From the NCBI RefSeq assembly GCF_900142975.1, contig NZ_LT670848.1, positions 1,860,001 to 1,924,000 on the forward strand: DNA of 64,000 bases, written 5' to 3'. The notes below the pieces were generated by a model. It saw only the letters and a program-made list of their open reading frames with translations. It did no database searches and was not told the DNA's origin. This DNA comes from Salegentibacter salegens. Its GTDB lineage: Bacteria > Bacteroidota > Bacteroidia > Flavobacteriales > Flavobacteriaceae. The stretch's first letter is position 1, and every line of letters starts with the position of its first letter. Shown here piece by piece: positions 26,172 through 35,440 of this stretch. Made by a program: the position numbers and the translations under genes.

Positions 26172-26648
26172 ATGGATACATATACAATTGCCAGGATTAT
26201 ACACGTAATTGCAGTAGTATTCTGGATTGGCGGTGTGGCAATGGTTACCACGGTAATTTTACCTGCGGTAAAAAAGATGGTTTCAGAAAAAGAACGGATG
26301 GATACTTTTGAAAAGATTGAAGGTAGGTTTGCTGTTCAGGCAAAAATAAGTACGTTTTTAACCGGACTGAGCGGATTTTACATGATCTATTATATTGATG
26401 GATGGGAAAAGTTTTTATACATCCAATTCTGGTGGTTGCACGCTATGGTACTCGTTTGGATAATCTTTACGCTAATTCTTTTTATCCTGGAGCCCTATGT
26501 TTTTCATAAGCTCTTTAAAAAATACGCTATAAATAATCCCGAAAAGACCTACAAATACATTCACCGGGCGCACTGGTTTCTTTTAATTTTAAGCATAATC
26601 ACCATTATAGGTGCAGTTGCGGGTAGCCACGGACTATACTTTATTTAA
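26172..26648 (+). CDS. CopD-like four-helix membrane protein
   Basis: This 158-residue inner-membrane protein has four hydrophobic helices (about residues 5-30, 58-77, 84-110 and 134-157) and little else. HVIAVVFWIGGVAMVTTVILP at the start (shown within the 20-residue limit as HVIAVVFWIGG) and the conserved His residues at helix ends resemble the CopD/DUF2269 superfamily, small heme- or copper-linked membrane proteins. It lies between the nitrate genes and the hemerythrin remnant, which it faces convergently 10 bases away. Function unknown; copper handling is only a family hint. Confidence 0.7.
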   Translation: MDTYTIARIIHVIAVVFWIGGVAMVTTVILPAVKKMVSEKERMDTFEKIEGRFAVQAKISTFLTGLSGFYMIYYIDGWEKFLYIQFWWLHAMVLVWIIFTLILFILEPYVFHKLFKKYAINNPEKTYKYIHRAHWFLLILSIITIIGAVAGSHGLYFI

Positions 26649-27093
26649 AAGAAAAATTTCAGGCCCAAAACGGATCTTTCCATGGTTCATCTGAAAAAGA
26701 TATACTGTGATGTTGCTTTTCAATTTCTGCCAGCTCTTTTCTATTCCTAATCTCTTTGAAAAGAATGCGTTCTTCAAAGCGTATATGGGCAGCCAGTTCC
26801 TCTTCCAGTAAATTCAGTACTTTTTCATCTTCACAACCACAACTTAATAATTTTCTAATGCGCCTGTGATTTGCGAGGGCTCTTTTCACCCTTACGTTAT
26901 AGCCCAACTTTGGAAAAATATATTTTTCTTCAATTTCAAAATGTGGCTCCAGGTAATTTGTTTGAAACCAGTTAATATAAGCTCTTATTCGCTCCAGTTC
27001 AACATCGTTCTCTAAACCTTCCCGAATCCTGGAACATACCTGCAATGCATGATGATGTTCCTCTAATACCGGATTTAATTCAGAAATTTTTGG

Positions 27094-28089
27094 CTAAGTT
27101 CTAATTAGCATATTGAATAGTTGTTGTTTGTACTCGTACCATGCGCTATTTGAAGCAAAGGCAATGGCTGTAACTGTTGCCATTTTACTGGTTGAGTTCT
27201 TGATTTTTTCAAGTACCAAGAACCAATTCAAGTAATTCTGTAAGTATTTTGTAGCTACCCCATTGAAAGAATCCATGAACTTTCTCAATCTCATATCCAT
27301 ATTGTTTACATTCTGGACATGGTACACCTTATCTACGGTTCGCTGTCCCTTTGAGGTGTTGAACTTTTTATGGGCAATTGTGTTGGCTTTTGCAAAAGCA
27401 CCATAACTTCTATGGCTGTCGCTGCAGAGTACGTCAGCTTTATCAAGTTTCCCTTTAAGTATTCTATTCAGATCCTCTTTACTGATACGACCTCTTGTGG
27501 CCACTTTAAAGTCTTTGTTTCCAGATCTATCACAAGTTGCCACTACAGCTACTTTTTCATCACTTATGCCTGCTTTGCTTGCTTTTTCTCCTCGCATTTT
27601 CGGTTTTCTACCTAAATGACGTCCTCCTTTTTCTGAGTAGGCAAAGAACAGGTCATCGCTTTCGACTATGCCCTGAAACTCTTCTACCGAAACACTGGAA
27701 AATGACGTGAGCAATTTATGTCTCCAATCAAAGGACGTTTGAATTGATATCTCCGTCTCTTCTGCACTTTTCCTGATACTGTAGCCCGACAACAAACAGT
27801 ATAAATACCGATTTAACTTCTCTTTCTTTTTTATATTATACCAAAACTTACCTGTGGTCTCACTGAAATTCTTCTTACAGCCATTGCAAACATAGCGTTG
27901 AACGCCTTTGAGCTTGCCATTGGCACGAACACGCTTTTCTGAGCAATGAGGACAGGTAACTGCTTTTGCCTCGTTGCTGTCCTTTACTTCACTTTCTTGC
28001 AAAGACAATGATAGCAACGAAGCCACTATCTCTTGTTGAACAGTCGCTGGACTATTAACGAAAAAATCCCTGAAATCTGAAGGTATCAT
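27094..28089 (-). CDS. IS1595-family transposase, copy 1
   Basis: This 331-residue transposase begins with a zinc-ribbon (CPHCSEKR and CNGCKKNFSE, residues about 47-81), followed by an HTH-like region and an ISXO2-type DDE catalytic domain (for example IVESDDLFFAYSEKGG and DVLCSDSHRSYG). HKKFNTSKGQRTVDKVYHVQNVNN carries further family residues. Its TAG stop ends two bases from the outer edge of the element, inside the terminal inverted repeat, so gene and IS end nearly coincide. It is full length and presumably active. Confidence 0.93.
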   Translation of the reverse strand: MIPSDFRDFFVNSPATVQQEIVASLLSLSLQESEVKDSNEAKAVTCPHCSEKRVRANGKLKGVQRYVCNGCKKNFSETTGKFWYNIKKKEKLNRYLYCLLSGYSIRKSAEETEISIQTSFDWRHKLLTSFSSVSVEEFQGIVESDDLFFAYSEKGGRHLGRKPKMRGEKASKAGISDEKVAVVATCDRSGNKDFKVATRGRISKEDLNRILKGKLDKADVLCSDSHRSYGAFAKANTIAHKKFNTSKGQRTVDKVYHVQNVNNMDMRLRKFMDSFNGVATKYLQNYLNWFLVLEKIKNSTSKMATVTAIAFASNSAWYEYKQQLFNMLIRT

Positions 28090-28106
28090 ATCTATATAGT
28101 TTTACA

Positions 28107-28136
28107 CAAATATAAGACATATTCATCTTAGAACAA
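28107..28136 (-). promoter_or_regulatory. Transposase promoter inside the IS1595 terminal repeat, copy 1
   Basis: On the - strand TTG and TATATTTG are exactly 19 bases apart, a perfect Bacteroidota TTG-N19-TAnnTTTG promoter. The TTG is part of the terminal inverted repeat. The ATG follows about 17 bases after the -7 box. The same promoter occurs in copies 2 (36600-36629), 3 (45093-45122) and 4. Confidence 0.75.
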
Positions 28137-28267
28137 AGCTAAATTTTTTTATTAGAATAGTTAGCAACTGTACTCATTATTATCAATTTTATTGCCCGGC
28201 TCCCGTGGAAACCAATTTCTGTTTTAATTTTGAAGCTGAAATACTGATTCTGAATTAAGAAACTGAC

Positions 28268-28727
28268 TTAATTTTCCCAGAAATGATCCTGCCAGTCATC
28301 ATCAGAGAACTGAATTCCATTATGGTGCTTTTCAATTTCAGCTAGTTGTTCTACTGAAGCAGCTTCCTGAATTTCATTAAAAAGAATGCGTTCTTCAAAT
28401 CTAATATGGCTATCCAACTCCTCTTCAATATTGTTTAAAGCAATTTCAACTTCAGTATCCTGGGAAAACAATCGTTTTAATCTGCGATGCTCTTTAAGGG
28501 CTCGTTTTACAAGTTTATTATCCTAATACCGGAAAAATATATTGCTCTTCAGCTTTAAAATGTGGATCGAGATAATGAATTTTAAACCATTCGGTATAGG
28601 CTTTTATTCTCGCGACCTCAACTTCTTTTCTTACTCCCTGTCTTATTTTCCAGCATAACAATAAACCATGATGATGTTCCCTGCTAAGAGGTTTTAGAGC
28701 TTCATGTCGCTTAATTGGTTGTTTCAT
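28268..28727 (-). pseudogene. Second hemerythrin-domain gene, frameshifted
   Basis: The first part (from ATG 28727) reads MKQPIKRHEALKPLSREHHH and reaches HFKAEEQYIFPVLG before a stop at 28518. The missing rest continues at once in another frame: DNKLVKRALKEHRRLKRLF, then HIRFEERILFNEI, to 28268. A single base too many (or two too few) near 28520 separates the halves. The joined product would be a full hemerythrin domain of about 150 residues, a paralogue of the IS-split gene downstream. The same lesion is present in the duplicated unit, so it is older than the duplication. A sequencing error cannot be excluded. Confidence 0.8.
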
Positions 28728-28931
28728 AATAGGTTTAATTTATTATTGCATAATACATTGTAAACATAAAATATGCTTTTTAATATTCTCAAGCTTTAAA
28801 AAAATGAATAATCAACCTTAATCAATTATAAATACAAAAGTGAAAAAATCGATACTCTTCCTTTATGAGGGAAATCATACTTACTTTTTATAAAAGTACA
28901 AAAGGATAAGTAGGAGGAATAAGAGGTAGAG

Positions 28932-29720
28932 CTATTTATGAAGAATTAAAATTGGTAACCGATTACTAAGCCGAAAATCCATGTCTTTTCTCGCATTTAA
29001 AAAATGATTACACACTCTCAGGTTTTTGGCCATTAATATAATCAGGTCAAATTCATCATTTACTCTTTTCATTAATTCTTTACCTGGTAGTTTGGTTTCG
29101 GGTGAATACTCTATTGTAAATTTTTCTTTTAGAAAAGAGGGATATTGGTCATCACGCTTACAATCTGTTTTATTCCCCAATATAAGAAGGGTTCCAGCTG
29201 GTTTAAGTAGTAAATGCGAATGATTTAGAAAACTCAATAAACTTACATCGAATGCAGCCGAACTTTCAACCGGAATAATTAGTTTATCGGGCTTAGTAAA
29301 TTTTTTATTCTCGGGAATTGCTAAAAGATTACATTTTATCTTTTTAATTATTTCGTTAGTAAAATTCCCAATAATTGCTGTGTGGTTTAATCTTTTATTT
29401 GGTGCTCCCATGATTATTAAATCAATCTTTTTTTCTTCAACAAATCTGCGGGTAGCGTTTATCAGGTTTTCTTCAGAATAATTTGCTGTAAACAAATGTT
29501 GACTATTATTAGAAATCAACTTAAGTTCATCAATACGCTCGTTAATTTGATTTATAGCTATCTGTGTTTTTTTCTTCTCGTCAATTTTTCCCGAGACTTT
29601 ATTAAACACGCCAACATTTAACAGGTAGAAATTTACCGGAATTTCATTTAAAAACCTTACGGCATATTCTCCAGCGTTTTTGGCAACTTTTGAAAGGTCT
29701 GTAAGCACAAGGACATTCAT
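28932..29720 (-). CDS. Universal stress protein family (Usp), copy 1
   Basis: This 262-residue cytoplasmic protein begins with the Usp strand NVLVLTDLSKVAKNAGEYAV and has the middle segment KKIDLIIMGAPNKRLNHTAIIG with the expected TNEIIKKIKCNLLAIPEN. The second half looks like a degenerate second Usp domain (KLIIPVESSAAFDVSLLSFL) without a clear ATP motif. Usp proteins of Bacteroidota often come as such two-domain forms. It lies between the hemerythrin remnants and wzi with more than 300 bases to the latter, so it is probably a separate transcript. A second copy is at 37425. Confidence 0.82.
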   Translation of the reverse strand: MNVLVLTDLSKVAKNAGEYAVRFLNEIPVNFYLLNVGVFNKVSGKIDEKKKTQIAINQINERIDELKLISNNSQHLFTANYSEENLINATRRFVEEKKIDLIIMGAPNKRLNHTAIIGNFTNEIIKKIKCNLLAIPENKKFTKPDKLIIPVESSAAFDVSLLSFLNHSHLLLKPAGTLLILGNKTDCKRDDQYPSFLKEKFTIEYSPETKLPGKELMKRVNDEFDLIILMAKNLRVCNHFLNARKDMDFRLSNRLPILILHK

Positions 29721-29856
29721 AAACGTAATTAAAAAATATTATCAAGCAAGGTATATCATTGTTCTACAGCTGAATATGATTTTAATCAGGTATATATAAT
29801 TTAAGATTTTCTAAAGCTCATTAAACCATACATAATATGATTTGGCCAAATACCAA

Positions 29857-29890
29857 AAAACCACGTAAATAATAAAATTCACGTGGTTTT
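29857..29890. terminator. Bidirectional-looking hairpin behind wzi, copy 1
   Basis: AAAACCACGT (29857-29866) pairs perfectly with ACGTGGTTTT (29881-29890). On the - strand the arm is followed by more Ts, which suits termination of the capsule export operon ending at 30073. The copy is at 38350-38383. Confidence 0.65.
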
Positions 29891-29908
29891 GGTGTTATTT
29901 GATAAAAT

Positions 29909-29943
29909 AGCCCCGGCAGGATTTATACCGCGATATCAGGGCT
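29909..29943. other. GC-rich hairpin, tRNA-3'-end-like, copy 1
   Basis: AGCCC (29909-29913) pairs with GGGCT (29939-29943) around an inner GCaGG/CCGC stem. Read on the - strand, it ends CCTGCCGGGGCTA, reminiscent of a tRNA T-arm and acceptor end, but no complete tRNA can be folded. The rest of the gap 29721-30072 is AT-rich with no ORF. The copy is at 38402-38436. Confidence 0.3.
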
Positions 29944-30072
29944 TTTACAGATAAAGACTCCCCATTTTATGTTGACGATCTGTGACCTTTAAGTTTGAAT
30001 CGTTTTGTACTAATTTAATAATTAAGATTGAATCCTGAAATTAAGGGATGGTTTTTTAAGCATTTCAGACTG

Positions 30073-31434
30073 CTAAAATTCCTTTTTTAAATTAATTCCG
30101 GCGCCGTAAAGAGGTTCGGCTATATTGCTAACTTCAACCCCAAATTGCAGATTCAATTGGACAAAAGATTGCAATACTCTAATATCAAACAATCCTGACA
30201 AGATATCCCGGTTTGGGGTATAGAACCTACCATACCTACCTTCGTTATGAGAAAAACTGAGCAATAATTTCCAGGGATAACTAACAAAATAATTAGAAAT
30301 ATTCCCGGAAATTCCTAAATGGTGGGCACTAAATTTACTGTTTACAACCTGGTCTAAGTCTTCATCGTAAGTAAAAAAAGGTAGCCCTATAATTCTGCGT
30401 TCATAGGTAAAGCCGGAATGATAAGTTAGAAAATTATTTAGATAATTATCAGCCCCGTGTGGAGAGCCGGCATTGATACTTTGGTTTCTGGTATAGAAAA
30501 ATTCATATAATAGCCCATTAACAAGTCGTTGGTCATCTTCAAAATCCAGGAAAAACCCATATCTGCCATCGGGAAAATTTGCAAAACGGCTACCCGAGCC
30601 ATCCTCAAACATATGATTATAGATAAAACTTAATTCAAGTTCAGGATTAATTCTTTTCTTAATTTCCAGTTCGTAAGTACCTAAATGATTACCCAACACA
30701 TTAACCTGATCGCTTTTTACTGCATTTTCTCCCCCTTCTCTTCCAGAGATTACTTTTATATAATCTGAAAATCCATCGGGTTGTGGTCCTGATTCGGGGG
30801 AATCCCCTGCCCACTGCGCAAAATGCCTCACTCCTACTTTAAGCTGAAAATCGGGATTAGGTTGGTATACAAAATTGATGCTTTTATGATGCAATCTCGT
30901 CCCTTTTACAAAACGATCGTTGCCCATTAAATACTCACTCCAGCTGGCTTCAAAACCATAGGCTGATTCCGGTGTAAAGAAAATTGTACGGTTTGTAGAT
31001 AATGATATCCCCGGCATTGGCCTGGCGTTTAGGGACCATAACATATTTTCGTTGGTCGCACTTAAGCCTTTATAAAGTTCTTTTTCCTGCTTGCGCCCCA
31101 CTACCGCTTCCAGCCAGTCTGTATTATAAGCTGCATAAATTTCATCCAGAAAAATTTCGTCTTGTATTCCATCCTGATATAAAATACCCGCGCCAATTTC
31201 TAAAGAATTTCCATTACGGAATTCATTAAACGTTCTTCCTGTAATCCATCCGGAAAGATGTGTTTCTTCCGAAACCCGGCCTCGCTGATTATGAACCATC
31301 CAAAAAGGGAGTCGTTGTAATTCGCCATTGTGAAGATAGGCGTTCAGGTTTACAGAACCGTCAAAATCCCATTGCGCATAACTGCTAAAGGATAGGATAC
31401 TAAAAAAGCCTATTAAGGCTAGTTTTTTGATCAT
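30073..31434 (-). CDS. wzi: Capsule assembly protein, Wzi family, copy 1
   Basis: This 453-residue outer-membrane beta-barrel has a Sec signal peptide (MIKKLALIGFFSILSFSSYA, cleaved before QWDFDG). The body is made of alternating hydrophobic strands with aromatic girdles, and segments such as FWMVHNQRGRVSEETHLSGW and LLYEFFYTRNQS match the capsule assembly Wzi family, which in E. coli helps attach group 1 capsule to the cell surface. It ends with a terminal Phe (INLKKEF), typical of outer-membrane barrels. It is the last of the Wza-Wzc-Wzi set, 425 bases behind wzc. A second copy is at 38566. Confidence 0.88.
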   Translation of the reverse strand: MIKKLALIGFFSILSFSSYAQWDFDGSVNLNAYLHNGELQRLPFWMVHNQRGRVSEETHLSGWITGRTFNEFRNGNSLEIGAGILYQDGIQDEIFLDEIYAAYNTDWLEAVVGRKQEKELYKGLSATNENMLWSLNARPMPGISLSTNRTIFFTPESAYGFEASWSEYLMGNDRFVKGTRLHHKSINFVYQPNPDFQLKVGVRHFAQWAGDSPESGPQPDGFSDYIKVISGREGGENAVKSDQVNVLGNHLGTYELEIKKRINPELELSFIYNHMFEDGSGSRFANFPDGRYGFFLDFEDDQRLVNGLLYEFFYTRNQSINAGSPHGADNYLNNFLTYHSGFTYERRIIGLPFFTYDEDLDQVVNSKFSAHHLGISGNISNYFVSYPWKLLLSFSHNEGRYGRFYTPNRDILSGLFDIRVLQSFVQLNLQFGVEVSNIAEPLYGAGINLKKEF

Positions 31435-31859
31435 TTTAAATAAATATTGAGTAGGTTTTTAATTTGTAAAACCCAGCATTAAGAAATCAAAGACGCTGAA
31501 AATTTTGTTAGTTTAAATTTGAGACCGTCTGAAAAAATTAAAACATCATTCTGAATTCATTTCAGAATCTAAGTTGTTAATATTCCAAACATAATAGATC
31601 CTGAAACAAGTTCAGGATGACGTAATTGAGGGGCGCGGTTCGGAACAAAATGACGTGGATAAAGGATTTTGTTCGACATGGGATGACGTAGTCAGGAGGA
31701 TCTGGTTCGGCCTCAAGCGGACCCATCAGAAACCCTGTACTAACGAATCCCGCAATCGCAGAGTGCACAACGGGGCTTCGACTATCCTTTCTTACCGTCG
31801 GGCGCAGCCTAACAACCCGAAAACCACCAAACCGTCAACTCAGAACAGAAAATACCGTT
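31435..31859. other. Intergenic region wzc-wzi with REP-like element
   Basis: This 425-base gap contains a REP-like element at 31544-31622 (TTCTGAAttcatTTCAGAA, then ATCCTGAA-ACAAG-TTCAGGAT followed by GACG). The right part (about 31623-31859) is more GC-rich than usual and has open frames on both strands, but no recognisable protein. The second copy is at 39928-40352, with the REP at 40037-40115. Confidence 0.55.
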
Positions 31860-34271
31860 TTACAAAGCCGCCGCTTTCTCCTTAAGCCTTTTAAAGAACG
31901 ATTTCTTTTCTTCACCGTAGGCATATCCATATTTATTACCATAACCAAAATTAGCAAGCTCTACATCATTCAGTACAAAACTTACATCGTGTAATTTTCC
32001 TTCGTTTTTAGCGTCTACGGCAAATCCGAGTAGTTTCTTTTCTGTATAACCAGCGCGAGCTACGTAAAGCGTTAAATCGGCGTATTTATTGATTAAAAAG
32101 GTATCGGCTACAAGCATTGATGGCGCAGTATCTACAATAATATAATCGTAAAGACCTTCCAATTCACTTAATAGCTTTGCCATTCTTTCACTTCTAAGTA
32201 GTTCTGAAGGATTGGGAGGGATATGCCCTGAAGCGATAATATCTAATTTTTCATGGGCTTTTGCTGTGGTAATGATATCTTTAATTTCGGTATCTGCATT
32301 ATAAAGATAATCACTAACCCCAGAATATGAACGGGCCTTGGTCTCGTATCGCTGAAGCTGCGGATTTCTTAGATCGGCACCAATGATTACTACCTTTTTA
32401 CCCATATTAGCTAAAGTGATCGCGAGGTTAAATGCAATAAAGGTTTTTCCTTCACCTTTAACCGTAGAGGTTACAAATAATTTAATTCCTTTCTCCTTAT
32501 CTCCTGCCCCAACTAATAAGTATTGAAGGTTGGTTACCATAATCCTAAAAGCTTCCGCAAGTACAGATCTATCATTTACAGAAATCAGATCATTTTCTTT
32601 CCTTGCAATCCTTGGGATTTCCCCAACAATAGGAATTTCTTTTGTCGCGTTTTCTATATCAGTTCTATCGGTGACTTTATTATTCAATAAATTCTTAACA
32701 TAGATAATTAGAAAAGGTATAAGTAAACCCAAAATTAAAGCAGCCAGTAAAATGATTTTCGACTTTGGTGAAACCGGAGCGGAATCACTATAAGCACTAT
32801 CTACAATCTTTGCCTTAGGAGCGGTAACCGCCAGGGATAAGGAATTCTCTTCCCTCTTTTCAAGCAAAAATAAATACAGCGCTTCTTTAATATTTTGCTG
32901 TCTCTCGATTCCTCTATACTGTCTTTCTTTTGCCGGCACTGCAGAAATTTGCGAGCCTATTACCGCCGCCTGCCTGTCCAGGTCTTCCTGTGCAATAAGA
33001 AGATTACTACGCATTCTTTCAAGGCTTTGCAAAACATTGCCCCGCATCTGGTCTATTTGGGAATTCAATCTTACAACCACCGGGTTTTCTTCGGTAGACG
33101 CACTTAAAATCCTGTTTCTTTCTAAAACCAGGGTATTGTACTCTTTGATCATATCATTAACTCCCTCTTCTTGAATTCCAAGGTTTGCCGGTAAAAGATC
33201 TGATGGTCTATTTCCTTTTAAATGATCTAACATGGCGTTGGCCAATTCCAACTGGGTACCTACTTCCTGTTGGCGCTTCTTATAATCGCTGGCATTTTCT
33301 ATAAATAATTCTGATTCAGCTTCGATATTAGTAAGCTGATTAGATTCTTTAAATTCTTCTTTGCCAACTTCAACCGAATCCAATTCCTGGTTAATAATAC
33401 TCAAACGTTCATCAATAAAAGAAGCGGTATTGGTAGCTACCAGATTTTTATCTTCAATCGCCTGCCGGTTGTATTCTAAGATCAACTGGTCTAATATATC
33501 CTGTGCTTTTTCAGTCACCGGGTCTACCAGGCTTAACACTAAAAGACTGGAGTTTTTATCGGTAAGGTTGACCTGTACTCCTTCCCGGTATTTTCTTACT
33601 ACAGCTTCTACCGGACTAAATTGTACACTAACTTCCAGGTCTTCATCTTCATCTTCATCTCCAAGCTCAATGACGGTTTTCTCGAGCGTGATATCTGCAA
33701 AACCTATATTTACCGGGTTCCCAAATTTTCCCTCAAAAGTCTTATCGGTTTCGGTATTTTTTAAAGTAAAATCATTTTTAGATTGGGGAGTAATCAAAAA
33801 ACGATTTCCCAGTTCTTCTTTTATATTCCTACTTAATTTTTCTTCATCCAATTGCAAAACCTTTATGTTAAAAGGAGAATTATTATAAAGCTCCCGGGAT
33901 TTTACGCCTGCTTCATCGTAATAGGTAATATTTAAATCCAATGCCTTAATGGTTTGGGTCATTAAAGTTTTAGACTTTAAAATACCAATTTCATTTTCGA
34001 TACTGCTGGCACCCATTCCGCTTAAAAGTCCGAGATCGGCAAAAGCGGCCATTTCTGAAGAAGGACCTTTGCTTTCTTCATCTTTAATAATTATACTGGC
34101 GGTTGTACTGTATTGCGCAGTGGTATATTTTAAGTATACAAAACCAATAAGTACACATAAGATTACTCCGAAAACAAACCAGGGCCAGTACTTTAGGTAT
34201 TTATCGAGTTCTTCCCTTAAGTTAATTTCTTCTTCCTGGGGTCTTATAGGGGTATGTTGTTGTTGAGACAT
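31860..34271 (-). CDS. wzc: Wzc-type tyrosine autokinase, polysaccharide co-polymerase, copy 1
   Basis: Wzc sets polymer length and drives capsule export through cycles of tyrosine phosphorylation. The 803-residue protein has a Wzz domain with a first membrane helix near residue 35, a long periplasmic coiled-coil, a second helix (IILLAALILGLLIPFLIIYV, near 510-530), and a cytoplasmic BY-kinase domain: Walker A TSTVKGEGKTF (about residue 600), Walker A' IIGADLRNP and Walker B DYIIVDTAPS. The C-terminus has a tyrosine cluster, YGNKYGYAYGEEKK, the expected autophosphorylation site. It lies six bases behind wza. A second copy is at 40353. Confidence 0.94.
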   Translation of the reverse strand: MSQQQHTPIRPQEEEINLREELDKYLKYWPWFVFGVILCVLIGFVYLKYTTAQYSTTASIIIKDEESKGPSSEMAAFADLGLLSGMGASSIENEIGILKSKTLMTQTIKALDLNITYYDEAGVKSRELYNNSPFNIKVLQLDEEKLSRNIKEELGNRFLITPQSKNDFTLKNTETDKTFEGKFGNPVNIGFADITLEKTVIELGDEDEDEDLEVSVQFSPVEAVVRKYREGVQVNLTDKNSSLLVLSLVDPVTEKAQDILDQLILEYNRQAIEDKNLVATNTASFIDERLSIINQELDSVEVGKEEFKESNQLTNIEAESELFIENASDYKKRQQEVGTQLELANAMLDHLKGNRPSDLLPANLGIQEEGVNDMIKEYNTLVLERNRILSASTEENPVVVRLNSQIDQMRGNVLQSLERMRSNLLIAQEDLDRQAAVIGSQISAVPAKERQYRGIERQQNIKEALYLFLLEKREENSLSLAVTAPKAKIVDSAYSDSAPVSPKSKIILLAALILGLLIPFLIIYVKNLLNNKVTDRTDIENATKEIPIVGEIPRIARKENDLISVNDRSVLAEAFRIMVTNLQYLLVGAGDKEKGIKLFVTSTVKGEGKTFIAFNLAITLANMGKKVVIIGADLRNPQLQRYETKARSYSGVSDYLYNADTEIKDIITTAKAHEKLDIIASGHIPPNPSELLRSERMAKLLSELEGLYDYIIVDTAPSMLVADTFLINKYADLTLYVARAGYTEKKLLGFAVDAKNEGKLHDVSFVLNDVELANFGYGNKYGYAYGEEKKSFFKRLKEKAAAL

Positions 34272-34277
34272 AATAGG

Positions 34278-35075
34278 TTATCTGGTTAAAAGTACGGCAA
34301 CTGAAACTAAAACGGAGGCGATAGAAATATAAACCCCGGCATTCCGGTTATAATTTGCACTTTGTCTTTGGGGACCATTGGGCTCTACGTAAATAACATC
34401 ATTTTGTTGTAAATGATAGTACGGCGAATTAATAACATCGGCATCACCGAGGTCGAGGTAGGCATGAGTAGTTCTGCCATTTTCTTCCCGCATTACCAGT
34501 ACATTATCCCGTTTACCGTAAATCGTCATATCCCCGGCCATTCCCAGGGCCTGGGGTAAAGTAAAATAATCGTCCTCTACATCAAAAGTTCCCGGGCGGG
34601 TTACCTCTCCCAATACACTTACCTGGAAGTTTACCACCCTCACATTTACAATGGGATCCTGAACGTATCTTTTAATTTGCTCCTTTAAATTAGCTGCAAA
34701 TTCTTCCTGGCTATAACCTTCGGCTTTAGTTTTACCCAAAAAAGGAAAATCTATATTACCATCTTTTCCTACCAGGTAAGTTTGGAGTTGCTGCCTGCCA
34801 TTTACCGATAATCCAATTTGTTCTCCACCGGCTGGAACGCCAATAACTGGAAGGTTAAATGGGATAGCCGCATCTTGCTGTTCGGCAGCAACACTAATGG
34901 TAAGCAGGTCATTTGGTTTAATTTGTAAACTCCTATTAGATTGTTCTTCCATTTTAGCCTCTGCTTCTTCCAAACCCTGGAAATAGACAATTTCCTGGCG
35001 GGAAACACAGGAAGAAACCAAAAAAATGCAAAAAAGCCCTAAGGCAGGTAATCGAAAGAAATGGGGTAATTTCAT
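34278..35075 (-). CDS. wza: Wza-type polysaccharide export lipoprotein, copy 1
   Basis: This is the outer-membrane export channel for polysaccharide. It has 265 residues with a lipoprotein signal (LFCIFLVSSC, Cys near 23), a Poly_export domain (IKPNDLLTISVAAEQQD), and SLBB-type segments (VSVLGEVTRPGTFDVEDDY and LQQNDVIYVEPNGP). A C-terminal hydrophobic helix (VYISIASVLVSVAVLL) is typical of the Bacteroidota form and replaces the amphipathic barrel of E. coli Wza. It is the first gene of the export set; its 509-base upstream gap holds two REP-like elements and a strong hairpin. A second copy is at 42771. Confidence 0.92.
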   Translation of the reverse strand: MKLPHFFRLPALGLFCIFLVSSCVSRQEIVYFQGLEEAEAKMEEQSNRSLQIKPNDLLTISVAAEQQDAAIPFNLPVIGVPAGGEQIGLSVNGRQQLQTYLVGKDGNIDFPFLGKTKAEGYSQEEFAANLKEQIKRYVQDPIVNVRVVNFQVSVLGEVTRPGTFDVEDDYFTLPQALGMAGDMTIYGKRDNVLVMREENGRTTHAYLDLGDADVINSPYYHLQQNDVIYVEPNGPQRQSANYNRNAGVYISIASVLVSVAVLLTR

Positions 35076-35116
35076 TTATTTTTATTAATCTTAATATTAG
35101 AATTAAATACTTTTTA

Positions 35117-35196
35117 ACGTCAATCCCGAATTTGCTTCGCGATTCTAAGATCCTAGTCTTATCGTATTAGATCCTGAAACAAGTTCAGGATGACGT
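35117..35196. repeat. REP-like intergenic palindrome, copy C
   Basis: ACGTCA opens the element and TGACGT closes it. Inside are CGAAttTgcTTCG and ATCCTGAA-ACAAG-TTCAGGAT. It lies upstream of wza. The duplicated copy is at 43610-43689. Confidence 0.65.
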
Positions 35197-35342
35197 TTAA
35201 TTTTTGGGCCCAGCACTATGCTGTATTCATTTAATTAAAAATTTGTGCGAATATATTAATTTATGTTAATTTTTACTTAAGATTGTCGGTAGACTTTAGT
35301 CGTTTGGCAGATTTTTTCACTCTTTATCTGTTAGATCGAGTG

Positions 35343-35369
35343 TTTCGATGTAATCAGGGTACATCGAAA
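35343..35369. other. Strong hairpin in the wza upstream region, copy 1
   Basis: TTTCGATGTA pairs perfectly with TACATCGAAA around a seven-base loop, about 270 bases before wza. Small palindromes GACTTTAGTC (35292-35301) and GTCTTTAGAC (35377-35386) flank it. It may be a regulatory leader or an operator. The second copy is at 43836-43862. Confidence 0.45.
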
Positions 35370-35440
35370 ACTACTAGTCTTTAGACGGTATCCGTGTTTG
35401 GTTTTGTTGTTTAGTGTTTTTGGCTCCCGCTTAATTTTAT

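Larger units (their letters stand above)
27092..28140 (-). mobile_element. IS1595-family insertion sequence, copy 1
   Basis: The element is 1,049 bp with imperfect terminal repeats GGCTAAGTTCTAA and AGCTTTGTTCTAA. It is flanked by an intact 8-base target-site duplication, AAATTTTT (27084-27091 and 28141-28148), the size usual for IS1595. It encodes one transposase. It interrupts a hemerythrin gene. It is identical to the copies at 35585, 44078 and 62090. Confidence 0.93.
26659..28177 (-). pseudogene. Hemerythrin-domain gene split by IS1595 insertion
   Basis: When the IS (27092-28140) and one 8-base target duplication are removed, an unbroken frame runs from ATG 28177: MSTVANYSNKKISELNPVLE and so on to the stop at 26659. 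The IS entered after about the eleventh codon. The body shows the di-iron helix bundle pattern: EEHHHALQVCSRIREG, HFEIEEKYIFPKLG, NHRRIRKLL and HIRFEERILFKEI. Hemerythrin-like proteins bind O2, NO or iron. The piece left downstream of the IS (26659-27091) keeps most ligands but lacks its own start, except a possible TTG at 27045. A paralogue follows at 28268. Confidence 0.85.

Noticed and set aside
31655..31885. 76-codon frame on the + strand between wzc and wzi
   Set aside because: It overlaps the wzc end, has no clear start signal or domain, and has an odd composition unlike its neighbours.
33361..33888. Serine-rich open frame of 175 codons opposite wzc (and its copy at 41854)
   Set aside because: It is the antisense of the Glu/Asp-rich part of wzc; composition explained by the real gene.
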